Part shown: positions 30,023-38,541 of the stretch, in pieces
How positions within the stretch are numbered: position 1 is the first letter of the stretch
Layout of the letters: the number at the start of each line of letters is the position of its first letter
NCBI RefSeq assembly: GCF_018736105.1
Contig: NZ_CP076135.1
Location: forward strand, 3,036,001 to 3,100,000
DNA: 64,000 bases
Direction of reading: 5' to 3'
Source: Bradyrhizobium sediminis
Lineage (GTDB): Bacteria; Pseudomonadota; Alphaproteobacteria; Rhizobiales; Xanthobacteraceae
Notes under the pieces: generated by a model
The model's input: only the letters and a program-made list of their open reading frames with translations
What the model was told of the DNA's origin: nothing
The model's database searches: none
Translations under genes and position numbers: made by a program

Positions 30023-31264
30023 TTACAGCTTAGCGTAGTCGATCGGCTGGTGGCGATCGAGCGTACGCGTGACCGGCGGCAGCGGATATTTAAGCCCTGT
30101 CGCGCAATTGAACAGCATCACCCGGTCATTTTTCGTCACGCGACCATCGGCCAGGCTTTGTTTGTAGGCGGCATAGGTTGCAGCACCCTCCGGACACAGC
30201 AACAGGCCTTCCTCACGCGCGACTTCGTTGAGCGCGGCAGAAATCTTCTCGTCATCGACCGCGATCGCAAATCCCTTGCTCTCGCGCACCGCGCGCAGGA
30301 TAAGAAAATCCCCGATCGCCTGCGGCACGCGGATCCCCGATGCAATGGTGTGGGCATCCTCCCAGCGCGGCGCGTGCTCGGTGCCGGCCTCGAAGGCGCG
30401 CACCATCGGCGCGCAGCCTGCCGCCTGCACCGCGATCATGCGCGGCCGCTTCGAGCCGATGAAGCCGATCGCTTCGAGTTCGGCGAACGCCTTCCACATG
30501 CCGATCAGGCCGGTGCCGCCGCCGGTCGGATAGAAGATCACGTCCGGCACGTCCCAGCCGAGCTGTTCGGCGAGTTCGAGGCCCATCGTCTTCTTGCCCT
30601 CGATCCGGTAGGGCTCCTTCAGGGTGGAGGTGTCGAACCAGCCGGCCTTGGCCTTGCCCTCGCCGACGATCTTGCCGCAATCGTCGATCAATCCATTGAC
30701 GCGATAGACGGTGGCGCCCTGCAGCTCGATCTCGCTGACGTTCACTTCCGGCGTATCGGCCGGGCAGAAGATCGTGGTCTTGATGCCGCAGGAGGTCGCA
30801 TAGGCCGCCAGCGCCGCGCCGGCATTGCCGTTGGTCGGCATCGCCATGTGCTTGATGCCGAGCGCCTTGCCCATCGACACCGCCATGACAAGCCCGCGTG
30901 CCTTGAACGAGCCGGTCGGCAGCCGGCCCTCGTCCTTGACGATGATCTCGCCGCCGCCGATCTTCTTCGCCAGTTTCGGCAGCCGGATCAGCGGCGTCGT
31001 CACCTCGCCGAGGCTGACGACGTCGGCCGCCTTGCGCACCGGCAGCATCTCGCGGTAGCGCCAGAGATCGGCCGGCCGCTGCGCCAGCGCGTCCTTGGTC
31101 AACGCCTTCTTCACGCTGGCGAGATCGTAGCGCACCAGCAGCGGCTTGCCGGCCCTGGAAAGGTTGTGAATCTGGTCGGCGGGATAATGATCGCCCTCCA
31201 TCGCACATTCGAGATGGGTCACGAAGGTCGGGCGTTCGGCGGTCAGATTGTCATTGTCTTTCAC
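30023..31264 (-). CDS. thrC: Threonine synthase (PLP-dependent, fold type II)
   Basis: Converts O-phosphohomoserine to threonine. It has 413 residues with the PLP lysine in GSFKARG (about 117-123), the phosphate-binding loop in TNGNAGAALAAYA, and the GGGTG motif in YPTGGGTGLIG. The N-terminal part with a possible small metal or extra domain (residues 1-85) fits the class I threonine synthases of archaeal and alphaproteobacterial type. Close relatives include threonine dehydratase and diaminopropionate lyase, so substrate is less certain than fold. It starts with GTG. A compound palindrome lies between it and lpdA. Confidence 0.8.
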   Translation of the reverse strand: MKDNDNLTAERPTFVTHLECAMEGDHYPADQIHNLSRAGKPLLVRYDLASVKKALTKDALAQRPADLWRYREMLPVRKAADVVSLGEVTTPLIRLPKLAKKIGGGEIIVKDEGRLPTGSFKARGLVMAVSMGKALGIKHMAMPTNGNAGAALAAYATSCGIKTTIFCPADTPEVNVSEIELQGATVYRVNGLIDDCGKIVGEGKAKAGWFDTSTLKEPYRIEGKKTMGLELAEQLGWDVPDVIFYPTGGGTGLIGMWKAFAELEAIGFIGSKRPRMIAVQAAGCAPMVRAFEAGTEHAPRWEDAHTIASGIRVPQAIGDFLILRAVRESKGFAIAVDDEKISAALNEVAREEGLLLCPEGAATYAAYKQSLADGRVTKNDRVMLFNCATGLKYPLPPVTRTLDRHQPIDYAKL

Positions 31265-31284
31265 GGATTATTCTTTCTTTTCAT

Positions 31285-31378
31285 CTCGTCATTGCCGGGC
31301 TTGACCCGGCAATCCATCAATAACTGAAGACTCTTGTGAAGCGCGATGGATGCGCGGGTCAAGCCCGCGCATGACGAG
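31285..31378. repeat. Compound inverted repeat between lpdA and thrC
   Basis: The outer arms CTCGTCAT and ATGACGAG enclose two perfect hairpins, TTGCCGGG/CCCGGCAA with loop CTTGA and ATGCGCGGG/CCCGCGCAT with loop TCAAG. Inner CCATC and GATGG also pair. The right end touches the lpdA stop codon at 31379 and the left end is 20 bases before the thrC start, so the repeat is practically the whole gap. It shares its plan with those at 9778-9889 and 62418-62522. Confidence 0.8.
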
Positions 31379-32800
31379 CTAGACGTTCAGCACCCGGCCA
31401 TAGGCATCCAGCACCGCTTCCTTCATCATCTCCGACAGCGTCGGATGCGGGAATACGGTGTGCATCAACTCTTCTTCCGTGGTCTCGAGGTTCATGGCCA
31501 CCACGTAGCCCTGGATCAATTCGGTGACTTCAGCGCCGATCATATGCGCGCCGAGCAACTGGCCGGTCTTCTTGTCGAAGATCACCTTGACCAGCCCCTG
31601 GTCCTCGCCGAGCGCGATCGCCTTGCCGTTGCCGACGAAGGGAAAGCGCCCGACCCGGATTTCGCGGCCGCCCTCTTTCGCCTTGGCCTCGGTGAGGCCG
31701 ACCGAGGCAATCTGCGGATGGCAATAGGTGCAGCCGGGAATCAGGTTCTTGTCCATGGCATGCGGATGCAGGCCCTTGATGGCCTCGACGCAGACCACGC
31801 CCTCGTGCTCGGCCTTGTGCGCCAGCATCGGCGGGCCAGCGACGTCGCCGATGGCGTAGATGCCCGGCACGTTGGTCTTGCCGTAGCCGTCGATCACGAC
31901 GCAGCCGCGGTCGGTCTTGACCCCGAGCTTTTCGAGCCCGAGATTTTCGATGTTGCCGACCACGCCGACCGCCGAAATCACCCGCTCGAACTCGACCGTC
32001 TGCGGCTTGCCCTTGCCGTCGTCGATGGTGGCGACCACGCTGTCGCTCTTCTTCTCGAGTTTCGTGACTTTGGTGCCGCTGAGGATCTTGATGCCTTGTT
32101 TCTCGAAGCGCTTGCGCGCGAGGCCGGCGATCTCGGCGTCCTCGACGGGTAGGATCTGCGGCAGCACCTCGACCACGGTGACGTCGGCGCCCATGGTGTG
32201 GAAGAACGACGCGAACTCGATGCCGATCGCGCCGGAGCCGACCACCAGTAGCGACTTCGGCATTCTCTCCGGCACCATCGCCTCGAAATAGGTCCAGATC
32301 AGTTTCTTGTCGGGCTCGAGCCCCGGCAGCACCCGCGGCCGCGCGCCGGTGGCAACGATGATGTGCTTGGCCTGGTAGGCACCCTCGCCCAAAGCGCCCT
32401 TCGGCGCCTCGACTGCGGATTTCTTCACGGTGACCTTGCCGGGGGCGTCGATCGAGGCCGCGCCCCAGATCACCGTCACCTTGTTCTTCTTCATCAGGAA
32501 GCCGACGCCGTCGTTCAGACGCTTCGAGACCCCGCGCGAGCGCTGCACCACCGCCTTCGGGTCGTAAGAGATCTTCTCCGCCGACAGCCCGTAGTCCTTG
32601 GCATGCTGCATGTAGTGATAGATTTCCGCCGAGCGCAACAACGCCTTGGTTGGGATGCAGCCCCAGTTCAGGCAGATGCCGCCGAGATAGGATTTCTCCA
32701 CGATCGCGGTCTTGAAGCCGAGCTGGGCTGCGCGGATCGCGGTGACGTAGCCGCCGGGGCCGGAGCCGATGATGATGATGTCGAAGGAGGTGTCGGCCAT
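31379..32800 (-). CDS. lpdA: Dihydrolipoyl dehydrogenase (E3 of pyruvate dehydrogenase)
   Basis: FAD enzyme that reoxidises the lipoyl groups of the complex with NAD. It has 473 residues: an FAD-binding IIGSGPGGY at about 9-17, the redox-active disulfide Cys43/Cys48 in CLNWGCIPTKALL, the NAD site GSGAIGIEFASFF, and the dimer-interface active-site His in FPHPTLSE near the end. All key residues are present. It closes the pdhA-pdhB-DUF5076-pdhC-membrane protein-lpdA run, so it serves pyruvate dehydrogenase rather than another 2-oxoacid complex. Confidence 0.96.
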   Translation of the reverse strand: MADTSFDIIIIGSGPGGYVTAIRAAQLGFKTAIVEKSYLGGICLNWGCIPTKALLRSAEIYHYMQHAKDYGLSAEKISYDPKAVVQRSRGVSKRLNDGVGFLMKKNKVTVIWGAASIDAPGKVTVKKSAVEAPKGALGEGAYQAKHIIVATGARPRVLPGLEPDKKLIWTYFEAMVPERMPKSLLVVGSGAIGIEFASFFHTMGADVTVVEVLPQILPVEDAEIAGLARKRFEKQGIKILSGTKVTKLEKKSDSVVATIDDGKGKPQTVEFERVISAVGVVGNIENLGLEKLGVKTDRGCVVIDGYGKTNVPGIYAIGDVAGPPMLAHKAEHEGVVCVEAIKGLHPHAMDKNLIPGCTYCHPQIASVGLTEAKAKEGGREIRVGRFPFVGNGKAIALGEDQGLVKVIFDKKTGQLLGAHMIGAEVTELIQGYVVAMNLETTEEELMHTVFPHPTLSEMMKEAVLDAYGRVLNV

Positions 32801-32817
32801 ATGGGTTCCCGTCTAAC

Positions 32818-33087
32818 TCAGGTGGTCGTCGTGTCTCGCGCACCACGATTGAGGATGAACGTTCGTATCCGCCATTCCAGCAGCACGACCACAGCCATGA
32901 CCGCCATGCCGGTCAGCGCAATCGGTCCCCAGATGTTTCGCGACAGCGCCTCGCCTGAAAGGAACGCGGCGTGGATCACGTCGAGCCCAAGCGGATTGAG
33001 CGCAACAATGCCTGCGAGCAGCATCGATATCCAGGGCCACTGCGTTCGGACATTCAACGTTGCCCCCTGTGCCGGCGTGCTTCTCAC
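32818..33087 (-). CDS. Small two-helix membrane protein in the pdh operon
   Basis: An 89-residue protein with two hydrophobic segments at about 17-35 and 50-70 and a basic, Thr-rich C-terminus. It starts with GTG overlapping the pdhC stop (GTGA), so it is translationally coupled to the E2 subunit, and ends 17 bases before lpdA. That tight fit is the main reason to believe it is a gene. I recognise no family. A role tied to the dehydrogenase or simply a passenger in the operon are both possible. Confidence 0.6.
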   Translation of the reverse strand: MRSTPAQGATLNVRTQWPWISMLLAGIVALNPLGLDVIHAAFLSGEALSRNIWGPIALTGMAVMAVVVLLEWRIRTFILNRGARDTTTT

Positions 33088-34463
33088 ACCATCATCATGA
33101 CGGGATTTTCGATCAGCATCTTGAAGGCGCCGATCAGCTCGGCGCCGAGCGCGCCGTCGACCGCGCGGTGATCGCAGGACAGGGTCACGCTCATGATGTG
33201 CGCGGCCTCGATCTTGCCGCCCCGCACCACCGCGCGCTCCTCACTGGTGCCGACCGCCAGGATCGTCGCATGCGGCGGGTTGATCACCGCGGTGAAATCC
33301 TTGATGCCGTACATGCCGAGGTTCGACACCGCCGTGGTGCCGCCCTGATATTCCTCCGGCTTGAGTTTGCGCGCCCTCGCGCGCGCGGCAAAATCCTTCA
33401 TCTCGCCCGAGATCGTCGACAGCGATTTGGTCTCGGCCTTGCGAATGATCGGGGTGATCAGGCCGCCGGGCATTGCGACCGCAACGCCGATGTCGGAATG
33501 CTTGTGCTTGAGCATGCCGCTGTCGGTCCAGCTCACATTGCAGTCGGGGATCCGCTGCAGCGCGATCGCCATCGCCTTGATGACGAAATCGTTGACCGAG
33601 AGCTTGTAGAGCGGCTTCTTCTCCTTGTCCTTGGGCGCGGCGGCGTTGATCTCCTCGCGGGCGGCGAGCAGTTTGCCGATGTCGCAGTCCATGGTCAGGT
33701 AGAAGTGCGGAACGGTCTGCACCGACGCCGTCAGCCGCTGCGCAATCGTGCGCCGCATGCCGTCGTGCGGGACCACTTCGTAGCTGCCCGGTTCGAACAA
33801 CGCCAGGATCTGCTTGTCGGACATCGACGGAGCGATGGACGGCGCAACACCGGGCGCGGCAGCAGGCGCCTTCAGTCCCTTGCCGGACTTTGCATCTTCG
33901 ACGTCGCGCGCAACGATGCGGCCACGCGGTCCCGTTCCGCTGATGCGCGCGAGTTCAATGCCGGCATCTTTTGCCAACCGGCGCGCCAGCGGCGACGAAA
34001 ACGTGCGGGCATGGCCGTTGCTCTGCTGCACGCCCTTCGAGACGGGCGCATTCGCGCCCTCCTCAGGGCGAGGAGCGGGACTCGCGGTTCGAGCCTCATC
34101 CTGAGGAGCCCGCGCCGCGGGCGTCTCGAAGGATGAGGCGGCTGGATGTGCCGCCGGCTTCGCGGCGGGTGCCGCCTTCGGCGCGGCGGCGGCCCCTGCC
34201 CCCGCCGACTTCACGTCCTCGCCGTCACCGGCCAGCACCGCGATGACGTCGTTGACCGCCACATCCTGCGTGCCCTCGGGCACCAGGATTTTCGCAATGG
34301 TACCCTCGTCGACCGCCTCGACTTCCATGGTCGCCTTGTCGGTCTCGATCTCGGCGATGACGTCGCCGGACTTGACCCTGTCGCCCTCCTTCTTGAGCCA
34401 CTTGGCAAGGTTGCCCTTCTCCATCGTGGGCGACAGCGCAGGCATCAGAATATTGATTGGCAT
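33084..34463 (-). CDS. pdhC: Dihydrolipoamide acetyltransferase (E2 of pyruvate dehydrogenase)
   Basis: Transfers the acetyl group to CoA. The product has 459 residues: a lipoyl domain (1-80) with the lipoylated Lys43 in [10 protein letters not shown], a long linker, an E3/E1-binding peripheral domain with [20 protein letters not shown] at about 156-175, and a catalytic core ending in the DHRAVDGA motif. The linker part at about residues 109-145 is encoded by two REP-like palindromes (34031-34138), which explains the odd Ser-Ser-Phe-Glu-Thr-Pro stretch. The ATG at 34463 is the family start [14 protein letters not shown]; the longer frame upstream is a shadow. It follows the DUF5076 gene by two bases. 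Confidence 0.95.
   Translation of the reverse strand: MPINILMPALSPTMEKGNLAKWLKKEGDRVKSGDVIAEIETDKATMEVEAVDEGTIAKILVPEGTQDVAVNDVIAVLAGDGEDVKSAGAGAAAAPKAAPAAKPAAHPAASSFETPAARAPQDEARTASPAPRPEEGANAPVSKGVQQSNGHARTFSSPLARRLAKDAGIELARISGTGPRGRIVARDVEDAKSGKGLKAPAAAPGVAPSIAPSMSDKQILALFEPGSYEVVPHDGMRRTIAQRLTASVQTVPHFYLTMDCDIGKLLAAREEINAAAPKDKEKKPLYKLSVNDFVIKAMAIALQRIPDCNVSWTDSGMLKHKHSDIGVAVAMPGGLITPIIRKAETKSLSTISGEMKDFAARARARKLKPEEYQGGTTAVSNLGMYGIKDFTAVINPPHATILAVGTSEERAVVRGGKIEAAHIMSVTLSCDHRAVDGALGAELIGAFKMLIENPVMMMV
34031..34138. repeat. Two REP-like palindromes inside the pdhC coding sequence
   Basis: The first unit has GGGCGC-ATTC-GCGCCC at 34044-34059, flanked by CTTCGAGAC and CCTCAGGGCGAGG. The second has outer arms CCTCATCC (34094-34101) and GGATGAGG (34131-34138) and inner arms GCCCGC and GCGGGC at 34108-34113 and 34117-34122. 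The pattern matches a palindrome family I recall as common in Bradyrhizobium intergenic DNA. Both units are read through in frame as part of the E2 linker. Confidence 0.75.
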
Positions 34464-34465
34464 TG

Positions 34466-34771
34466 TCAGTGACCCTGTTGCGACCGCGGCGTGGTGCTGC
34501 CCAGGTCGGTCGGCCGCGCGATTTCGGATTCGAACATGTCGACGATGCGCGCCAGCGCATCCTCCTCGGTGTATTCGCTCTCGCGCGCATAGGCGCGCGC
34601 GGCATGGCGCGCGATATCGACGAGAAGCAGGCCCCACATATCCGGCTCCTCGAACGCGCGCTGGAACGCGATGGACAATCCGCCGTCGACGACGAAGGCG
34701 CGCAACACCTCCGTGGCGTCATCGCGGCCCATGACGTCCGGAGGCAATGGCTGCTCCCTGGGCCCGGCCAT
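34466..34771 (-). CDS. DUF5076 family protein in the pdh operon
   Basis: A 101-residue soluble, acidic protein starting [13 protein letters not shown], with the pattern [20 protein letters not shown] and an Asp/Trp segment [14 protein letters not shown] that fit the DUF5076 family as I remember it. Its function is unknown. It starts three bases after pdhB and ends two bases before pdhC, so it is made with the complex. Whether it acts on the enzyme is not shown. Confidence 0.75.
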   Translation of the reverse strand: MAGPREQPLPPDVMGRDDATEVLRAFVVDGGLSIAFQRAFEEPDMWGLLLVDIARHAARAYARESEYTEEDALARIVDMFESEIARPTDLGSTTPRSQQGH

Positions 34772-34774
34772 GGC

Positions 34775-36175
34775 CTACCTGTAACAAACGGCTTTGGCGG
34801 CCGCGACCACTTCGGCCGCGGAGGGCAGCGCCAGCTTTTCGAGATTGGCAGCATAGGGCATCGGCACGTCCTTGCCCGACACCCGCGCCACCGGCGCATC
34901 GAGATAGTCGAACGCGTGCTCCATGATGCGGGCGGCGATCTCGGCGCCGACGCCGTTCTGCTGCCAGCCCTCCTCCACCGTCACCGCGCGGCCGGTCTTC
35001 TTCACGGACGCCACGATGGTTTCGGTATCCATCGGACGCAGCGTGCGCAGATCGATCACCTCGGCCTCGATGCCTTCCTTCGCCAGTTCCTCGGCCGCCT
35101 TCAGCGCGTAGCTCATGCCGTTCGACCACGACACGAGGGTAACGTGTCCGCCCGTTCTCACCACGCGCGCCTTGCCGATCGGGATCACGTAATCGTCCAG
35201 CTTCGGCACCTCGCCGGTGTGGCCGTACAGCATTTCGTTTTCGAGGAAGATCACCGGGTTGGGATCGCGGATCGCGGCTTTCAAGAGGCCCTTGTAGTCG
35301 GCGGCCGAATACGGCGCGATCACCTTGAGGCCGGGAATCTGCGAATACCAGGCCGAGTAGTCCTGGCTGTGCTGGGCGGCGACGCGGGCGGCGGCGCCGT
35401 TCGGGCCGCGGAACACGATTCCGCAACCCATCTGGCCGCCCGACATGTATAGCGTCTTGGCCGCGGAATTGATGATCTGGTCCATCGCCTGCATGGCGAA
35501 GTTGAAGGTCATGAACTCGACGACCGGCTTCAGGCCCGCCATCGCCGCGCCGACGCCGATGCCGGCGAAGCCGTGTTCGGTGATCGGGGTATCGATGACG
35601 CGCCGGGCGCCGAATTCCTGCAGCAGTCCCTGCGTGACCTTGTAGGCGCCCTGATACTCGGCGACTTCCTCGCCCATCACGAAGACGTCGGGATCGCGCC
35701 GCATCTCCTCGGCCATCGCGTCGCGCAGTGCTTCGCGGATGGTCATGGTCACCATCTCGGTACCGGCCGGCACTTCGGGGTCGGGTTCGGCAACAGCCGC
35801 GGGAGCAACGGAGACGGCGGGGGCCGACATCACCGGCTTGCCTTCGCCGGCCGGCGGGCGCGACTCGACCACTTCCTGCGCGACGGGAGCGGCCTTCGGC
35901 GCCGGCGCCTTGCCGAGGTCGGCTGCTGTCTCGCCGTCGGCCAGAATGGTCGCGATCGGCGTATTGACGGCGACGTCTTCGGTGCCTTCCGGGATCAGTA
36001 TCTTGCCGAGGGTACCCTCATCGGTGGCCTCGACTTCCATCGTCGCCTTGTCGGTTTCGATCTCGGCGATGACATCGCCCGACTTGATCGCCTCGCCTTC
36101 CTTCTTCAGCCATTTCGAAAGGTTGCCCTTCTCCATGGTCGGCGACAGCGCAGGCATCAGCACTTGAATTGGCAT
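34775..36175 (-). CDS. pdhB: Pyruvate dehydrogenase E1 component subunit beta with lipoyl domain
   Basis: Beta chain of the thiamine-diphosphate E1 heterotetramer, 466 residues. Unlike most E1-beta chains it carries its own N-terminal lipoyl domain (1-80, Lys43 in [10 protein letters not shown]), joined by an Ala/Pro linker to the transketolase-like core (about 140-460) with [13 protein letters not shown] and the C-terminal domain. Lipoylated E1-beta is known from Zymomonas and Rhizobiales. The lipoyl part is almost identical to that of pdhC, so the two stretches form a long near-direct repeat in the operon. It starts 34 bases after pdhA. Confidence 0.95.
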   Translation of the reverse strand: MPIQVLMPALSPTMEKGNLSKWLKKEGEAIKSGDVIAEIETDKATMEVEATDEGTLGKILIPEGTEDVAVNTPIATILADGETAADLGKAPAPKAAPVAQEVVESRPPAGEGKPVMSAPAVSVAPAAVAEPDPEVPAGTEMVTMTIREALRDAMAEEMRRDPDVFVMGEEVAEYQGAYKVTQGLLQEFGARRVIDTPITEHGFAGIGVGAAMAGLKPVVEFMTFNFAMQAMDQIINSAAKTLYMSGGQMGCGIVFRGPNGAAARVAAQHSQDYSAWYSQIPGLKVIAPYSAADYKGLLKAAIRDPNPVIFLENEMLYGHTGEVPKLDDYVIPIGKARVVRTGGHVTLVSWSNGMSYALKAAEELAKEGIEAEVIDLRTLRPMDTETIVASVKKTGRAVTVEEGWQQNGVGAEIAARIMEHAFDYLDAPVARVSGKDVPMPYAANLEKLALPSAAEVVAAAKAVCYR

Positions 36176-36209
36176 GGTAACTCCAGGAAATTCGCTCTCT
36201 CAACTGCGC

Positions 36210-37232
36210 TCAGCGATAAACGTCGGTCCACAATTCGGACGCATCAGGCTCGGGGTCGTGCTGCGCGAAGTCGGCGGATGCATTGACGATCTCGCGCACC
36301 TCGGCGTCGATCGCCTTCAAGTCCTGTTCGCTCATCTTGGCCGCCAGCAGCCGGTTGCGGACCTGCTCGATCGGATCCTGATCCTGGCGGACCTTTTCGA
36401 CCTCCTCGCGGGTGCGGTATTTCGCGGGATCCGACATCGAATGGCCGCGGTAGCGGTAGGTCTGCATTTCCAGGATGTAGGGCCCGTTGCCGGCGCGACA
36501 CCAGGCGACCGCTTCGTCGCCGGCGGCCTTCACCGCGCGGACGTCCATGCCGTCGACCTGCTTGCCGGGAATGTTGAAGGAGATGCCGCGCTTGGAAAAA
36601 TCGGTTTGCGCGGAGGCCCGCGTCACCGAGGTGCCCATGGCGTAGCGGTTGTTCTCGATGATGTAGATCACCGGGAGCTTCCACAGCTCCGCCATATTGA
36701 AGCTTTCGTAGACCTGGCCCTGGTTCGAGGCACCGTCACCGAAATAGGCGAGGCTGACGTTATCGTTGCCGCGGTAGCGGTTGGCAAAGGCAAGTCCGGT
36801 GCCGAGCGACACTTGCGCGCCGACGATGCCATGGCCGCCGAAGAAATTCTTCTCCTTGCTGAACATGTGCATGGAGCCGCCCTTGCCCTTGGAATAGCCG
36901 CCATGGCGTCCGGTCAATTCGGCCATCACGCCCTTGGCTTCCATCCCGCAGGCCAGCATATGCCCGTGGTCGCGGTATCCGGTTATGACCTGATCGCCAT
37001 TCTTCAGGGCCATCTGCATGCCGACGACGATGGCTTCCTGGCCGATGTAAAGGTGGCAGAAGCCGCCGATCGCGCCCATGCCGTAGAGCTGGCCGGCCTT
37101 CTCCTCGAAGCGCCGGATCAGCAGCATGTCGCGCAGTGCGCTGAGTTCCTGTTGCCTGGTGAATTCCGGAGGCGAGCCGTTAGCCTTTTCCTGTCCCGTT
37201 TCCTTCGTGACGCTTTTCTTCGGTGCGGCCAT
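36210..37232 (-). CDS. pdhA: Pyruvate dehydrogenase E1 component subunit alpha
   Basis: Alpha chain of E1, which decarboxylates pyruvate. It has 340 residues with the thiamine-diphosphate motif GDGASNQGQVYESFN followed by NN at the usual spacing (ENNRYAMGTS), and the regulatory-loop region YRYRGHSMSDP. Length is normal. It is the first gene of the pdh run, 153 bases after the ftsB-like gene; this gap contains the short palindrome CGAAA-CCGA-TTTCG near 37351 and probably the operon promoter. Confidence 0.96.
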   Translation of the reverse strand: MAAPKKSVTKETGQEKANGSPPEFTRQQELSALRDMLLIRRFEEKAGQLYGMGAIGGFCHLYIGQEAIVVGMQMALKNGDQVITGYRDHGHMLACGMEAKGVMAELTGRHGGYSKGKGGSMHMFSKEKNFFGGHGIVGAQVSLGTGLAFANRYRGNDNVSLAYFGDGASNQGQVYESFNMAELWKLPVIYIIENNRYAMGTSVTRASAQTDFSKRGISFNIPGKQVDGMDVRAVKAAGDEAVAWCRAGNGPYILEMQTYRYRGHSMSDPAKYRTREEVEKVRQDQDPIEQVRNRLLAAKMSEQDLKAIDAEVREIVNASADFAQHDPEPDASELWTDVYR

Positions 37233-37385
37233 GGCAATTCCGGATGAGAGAACGAATAGCCCTCTCTATCCCAACTCAAACCGCCATGAAAGGATTGCGT
37301 GACGCGGCGAATAATTCGCTATGCCGCAGTGCAATGCGATGCGACATTTTCGAAACCGATTTCGATGGATTTTGAAATATGACGA

Positions 37386-37703
37386 TTACTTCGGGTGGAC
37401 GGTCCGGACCAGATCGCGCGGATTGGCGTAGTCGAGCTGGTAGCGCGCGCGCTCGTCCAGCATATCGGGGTCGACCCGATCGGACCTGAGCAGCGATACC
37501 CGCTGCTCGCCCTCGGCGCGTTCGCGCTTCAACCGCGCCAGCTCCGACGTCAACGCGATGATCTCCTGGTCGAGTTCCTGCCGCGCATTCAGGCCGTATT
37601 TGCCGGTATAGGCGTTGACGCCGAAATAACCGACCATGGCCGCCGCCATCGTGTAGAGGGCAAGCCCGGTCAGCAGGGATTTGAGTCGGGAGCGCGAGAC
37701 CAT
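37386..37703 (-). CDS. Septum formation initiator, FtsB/DivIC family
   Basis: Small bitopic division protein of 105 residues: an N-terminal basic segment, one membrane helix at about 9-27, then a coiled coil with RQELDQEIIALTSELARLKRE. It would join FtsL and FtsQ at the septum. I take the ATG at 37703 (MVSRSRLKS) because the family in Bradyrhizobium begins this way as I recall; an ATG four codons upstream (37715) is possible and neither has a clear ribosome site. Position before pdhA is common in alphaproteobacteria. Confidence 0.88.
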   Translation of the reverse strand: MVSRSRLKSLLTGLALYTMAAAMVGYFGVNAYTGKYGLNARQELDQEIIALTSELARLKRERAEGEQRVSLLRSDRVDPDMLDERARYQLDYANPRDLVRTVHPK

Positions 37704-37770
37704 GGCACATACCATGCGGCGGCGCGGTTAACGGAAAACTAATACCCGCCCGCGCCGCCCCCGCGCTTGC

Positions 37771-38328
37771 CTATTTGTTTTGCTTTTCGACGAACACCGC
37801 AAAGGCGTCGATATATTGCTGCAGCACCTTCTGCGCCGATTCCTTGGTGAGATTGCCCTTGTCGTCGAAGGCATCGCCGACGCCGTTCAGATAGATTTCC
37901 GGCTGTCCCATGATCGGGCCGCAAATGCCCGGAAGGATGTTTTGCAGATGCTTGACGGCGGCGACGCCGCCGAGCGCGCCCGGTGAGTTGCCGACGATGC
38001 CGATCGGTTTGCCGAGGAACGAACTCTTGCCATAAGGGCGCGATCCGACGTCGATGGCGTTCTTCAACACGCCGGGGATCGATCGATTGTATTCCGGCGT
38101 CACGAACAGCACCCCGTTCGACTTCTGCAGTTTTTCGCGGAATGCCACCCAGTCGGCCGGGGGGGCGGCTTCCAGATCCTGATTGAAGAACGAAATGTCG
38201 TGCAGGGTGACGACGTCGAGCTTGAGCGTCGCCGGCGCGAGCTTGGCCAGTGCGTTGGCGATCTTGAGTGAAAAACTCTCTTTGCGGAGGCTGCCGGCAA
38301 TAACGACGACGTTGAACGGGGTGGCCAT
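37771..38328 (-). CDS. NADPH-dependent FMN reductase family protein
   Basis: A 185-residue flavodoxin-fold protein. The FMN phosphate loop is GSLRKESFS at about 12-20, and TPEYNRSIPGVLKNAIDVGSR at about 77-97 is the conserved flavin and dimer motif (shown in part as TPEYNRSIPG). Members reduce quinones, azo dyes, chromate or free FMN with NAD(P)H. It is probably monocistronic, with a hairpin-type terminator of the preceding gene upstream at 38451-38478. Confidence 0.88.
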   Translation of the reverse strand: MATPFNVVVIAGSLRKESFSLKIANALAKLAPATLKLDVVTLHDISFFNQDLEAAPPADWVAFREKLQKSNGVLFVTPEYNRSIPGVLKNAIDVGSRPYGKSSFLGKPIGIVGNSPGALGGVAAVKHLQNILPGICGPIMGQPEIYLNGVGDAFDDKGNLTKESAQKVLQQYIDAFAVFVEKQNK

Positions 38329-38450
38329 GGAATTTCCTTTTGACGCAGGGTGCCGGAACGGCTCGGCCCCAGCCTAGCTATCTCGTATAAAGATGCAAGT
38401 GCATGAATTATCAAATCTGAACGAGTGAGGGGAGCGCCGCCCGAAAGCAA

Positions 38451-38478
38451 ACAGGCTGCCCCACCCGGGACAGCCTGT
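38451..38478 (-). terminator. Intrinsic terminator-like hairpin downstream of the MDR dehydrogenase gene
   Basis: Perfect arms ACAGGCTG and CAGCCTGT with a 12-base loop. On the minus strand the stem is followed by TTTGCTTTC, a T-rich tail of moderate quality. It lies 64 bases past the stop at 38542. Confidence 0.6.
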
Positions 38479-38541
38479 CGTTTCAGATCCCGCGAGTTCC
38501 GATCAAATCACCGAATTCGACGGCGCCGGAATCAGCTGTCC

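Noticed and set aside
31265..31378. Possible CRISPR-like or attachment-site repeat
   Set aside because: It is an inverted compound palindrome with no spacers, and no integrase or cas gene is near.
34464..34637. A 58-codon extension of pdhC
   Set aside because: It is the shadow of the DUF5076 gene; the lipoyl domain starts at 34463.
36018..36203. Small frame between pdhB and pdhA
   Set aside because: It is a shifted frame of the pdhB lipoyl domain.
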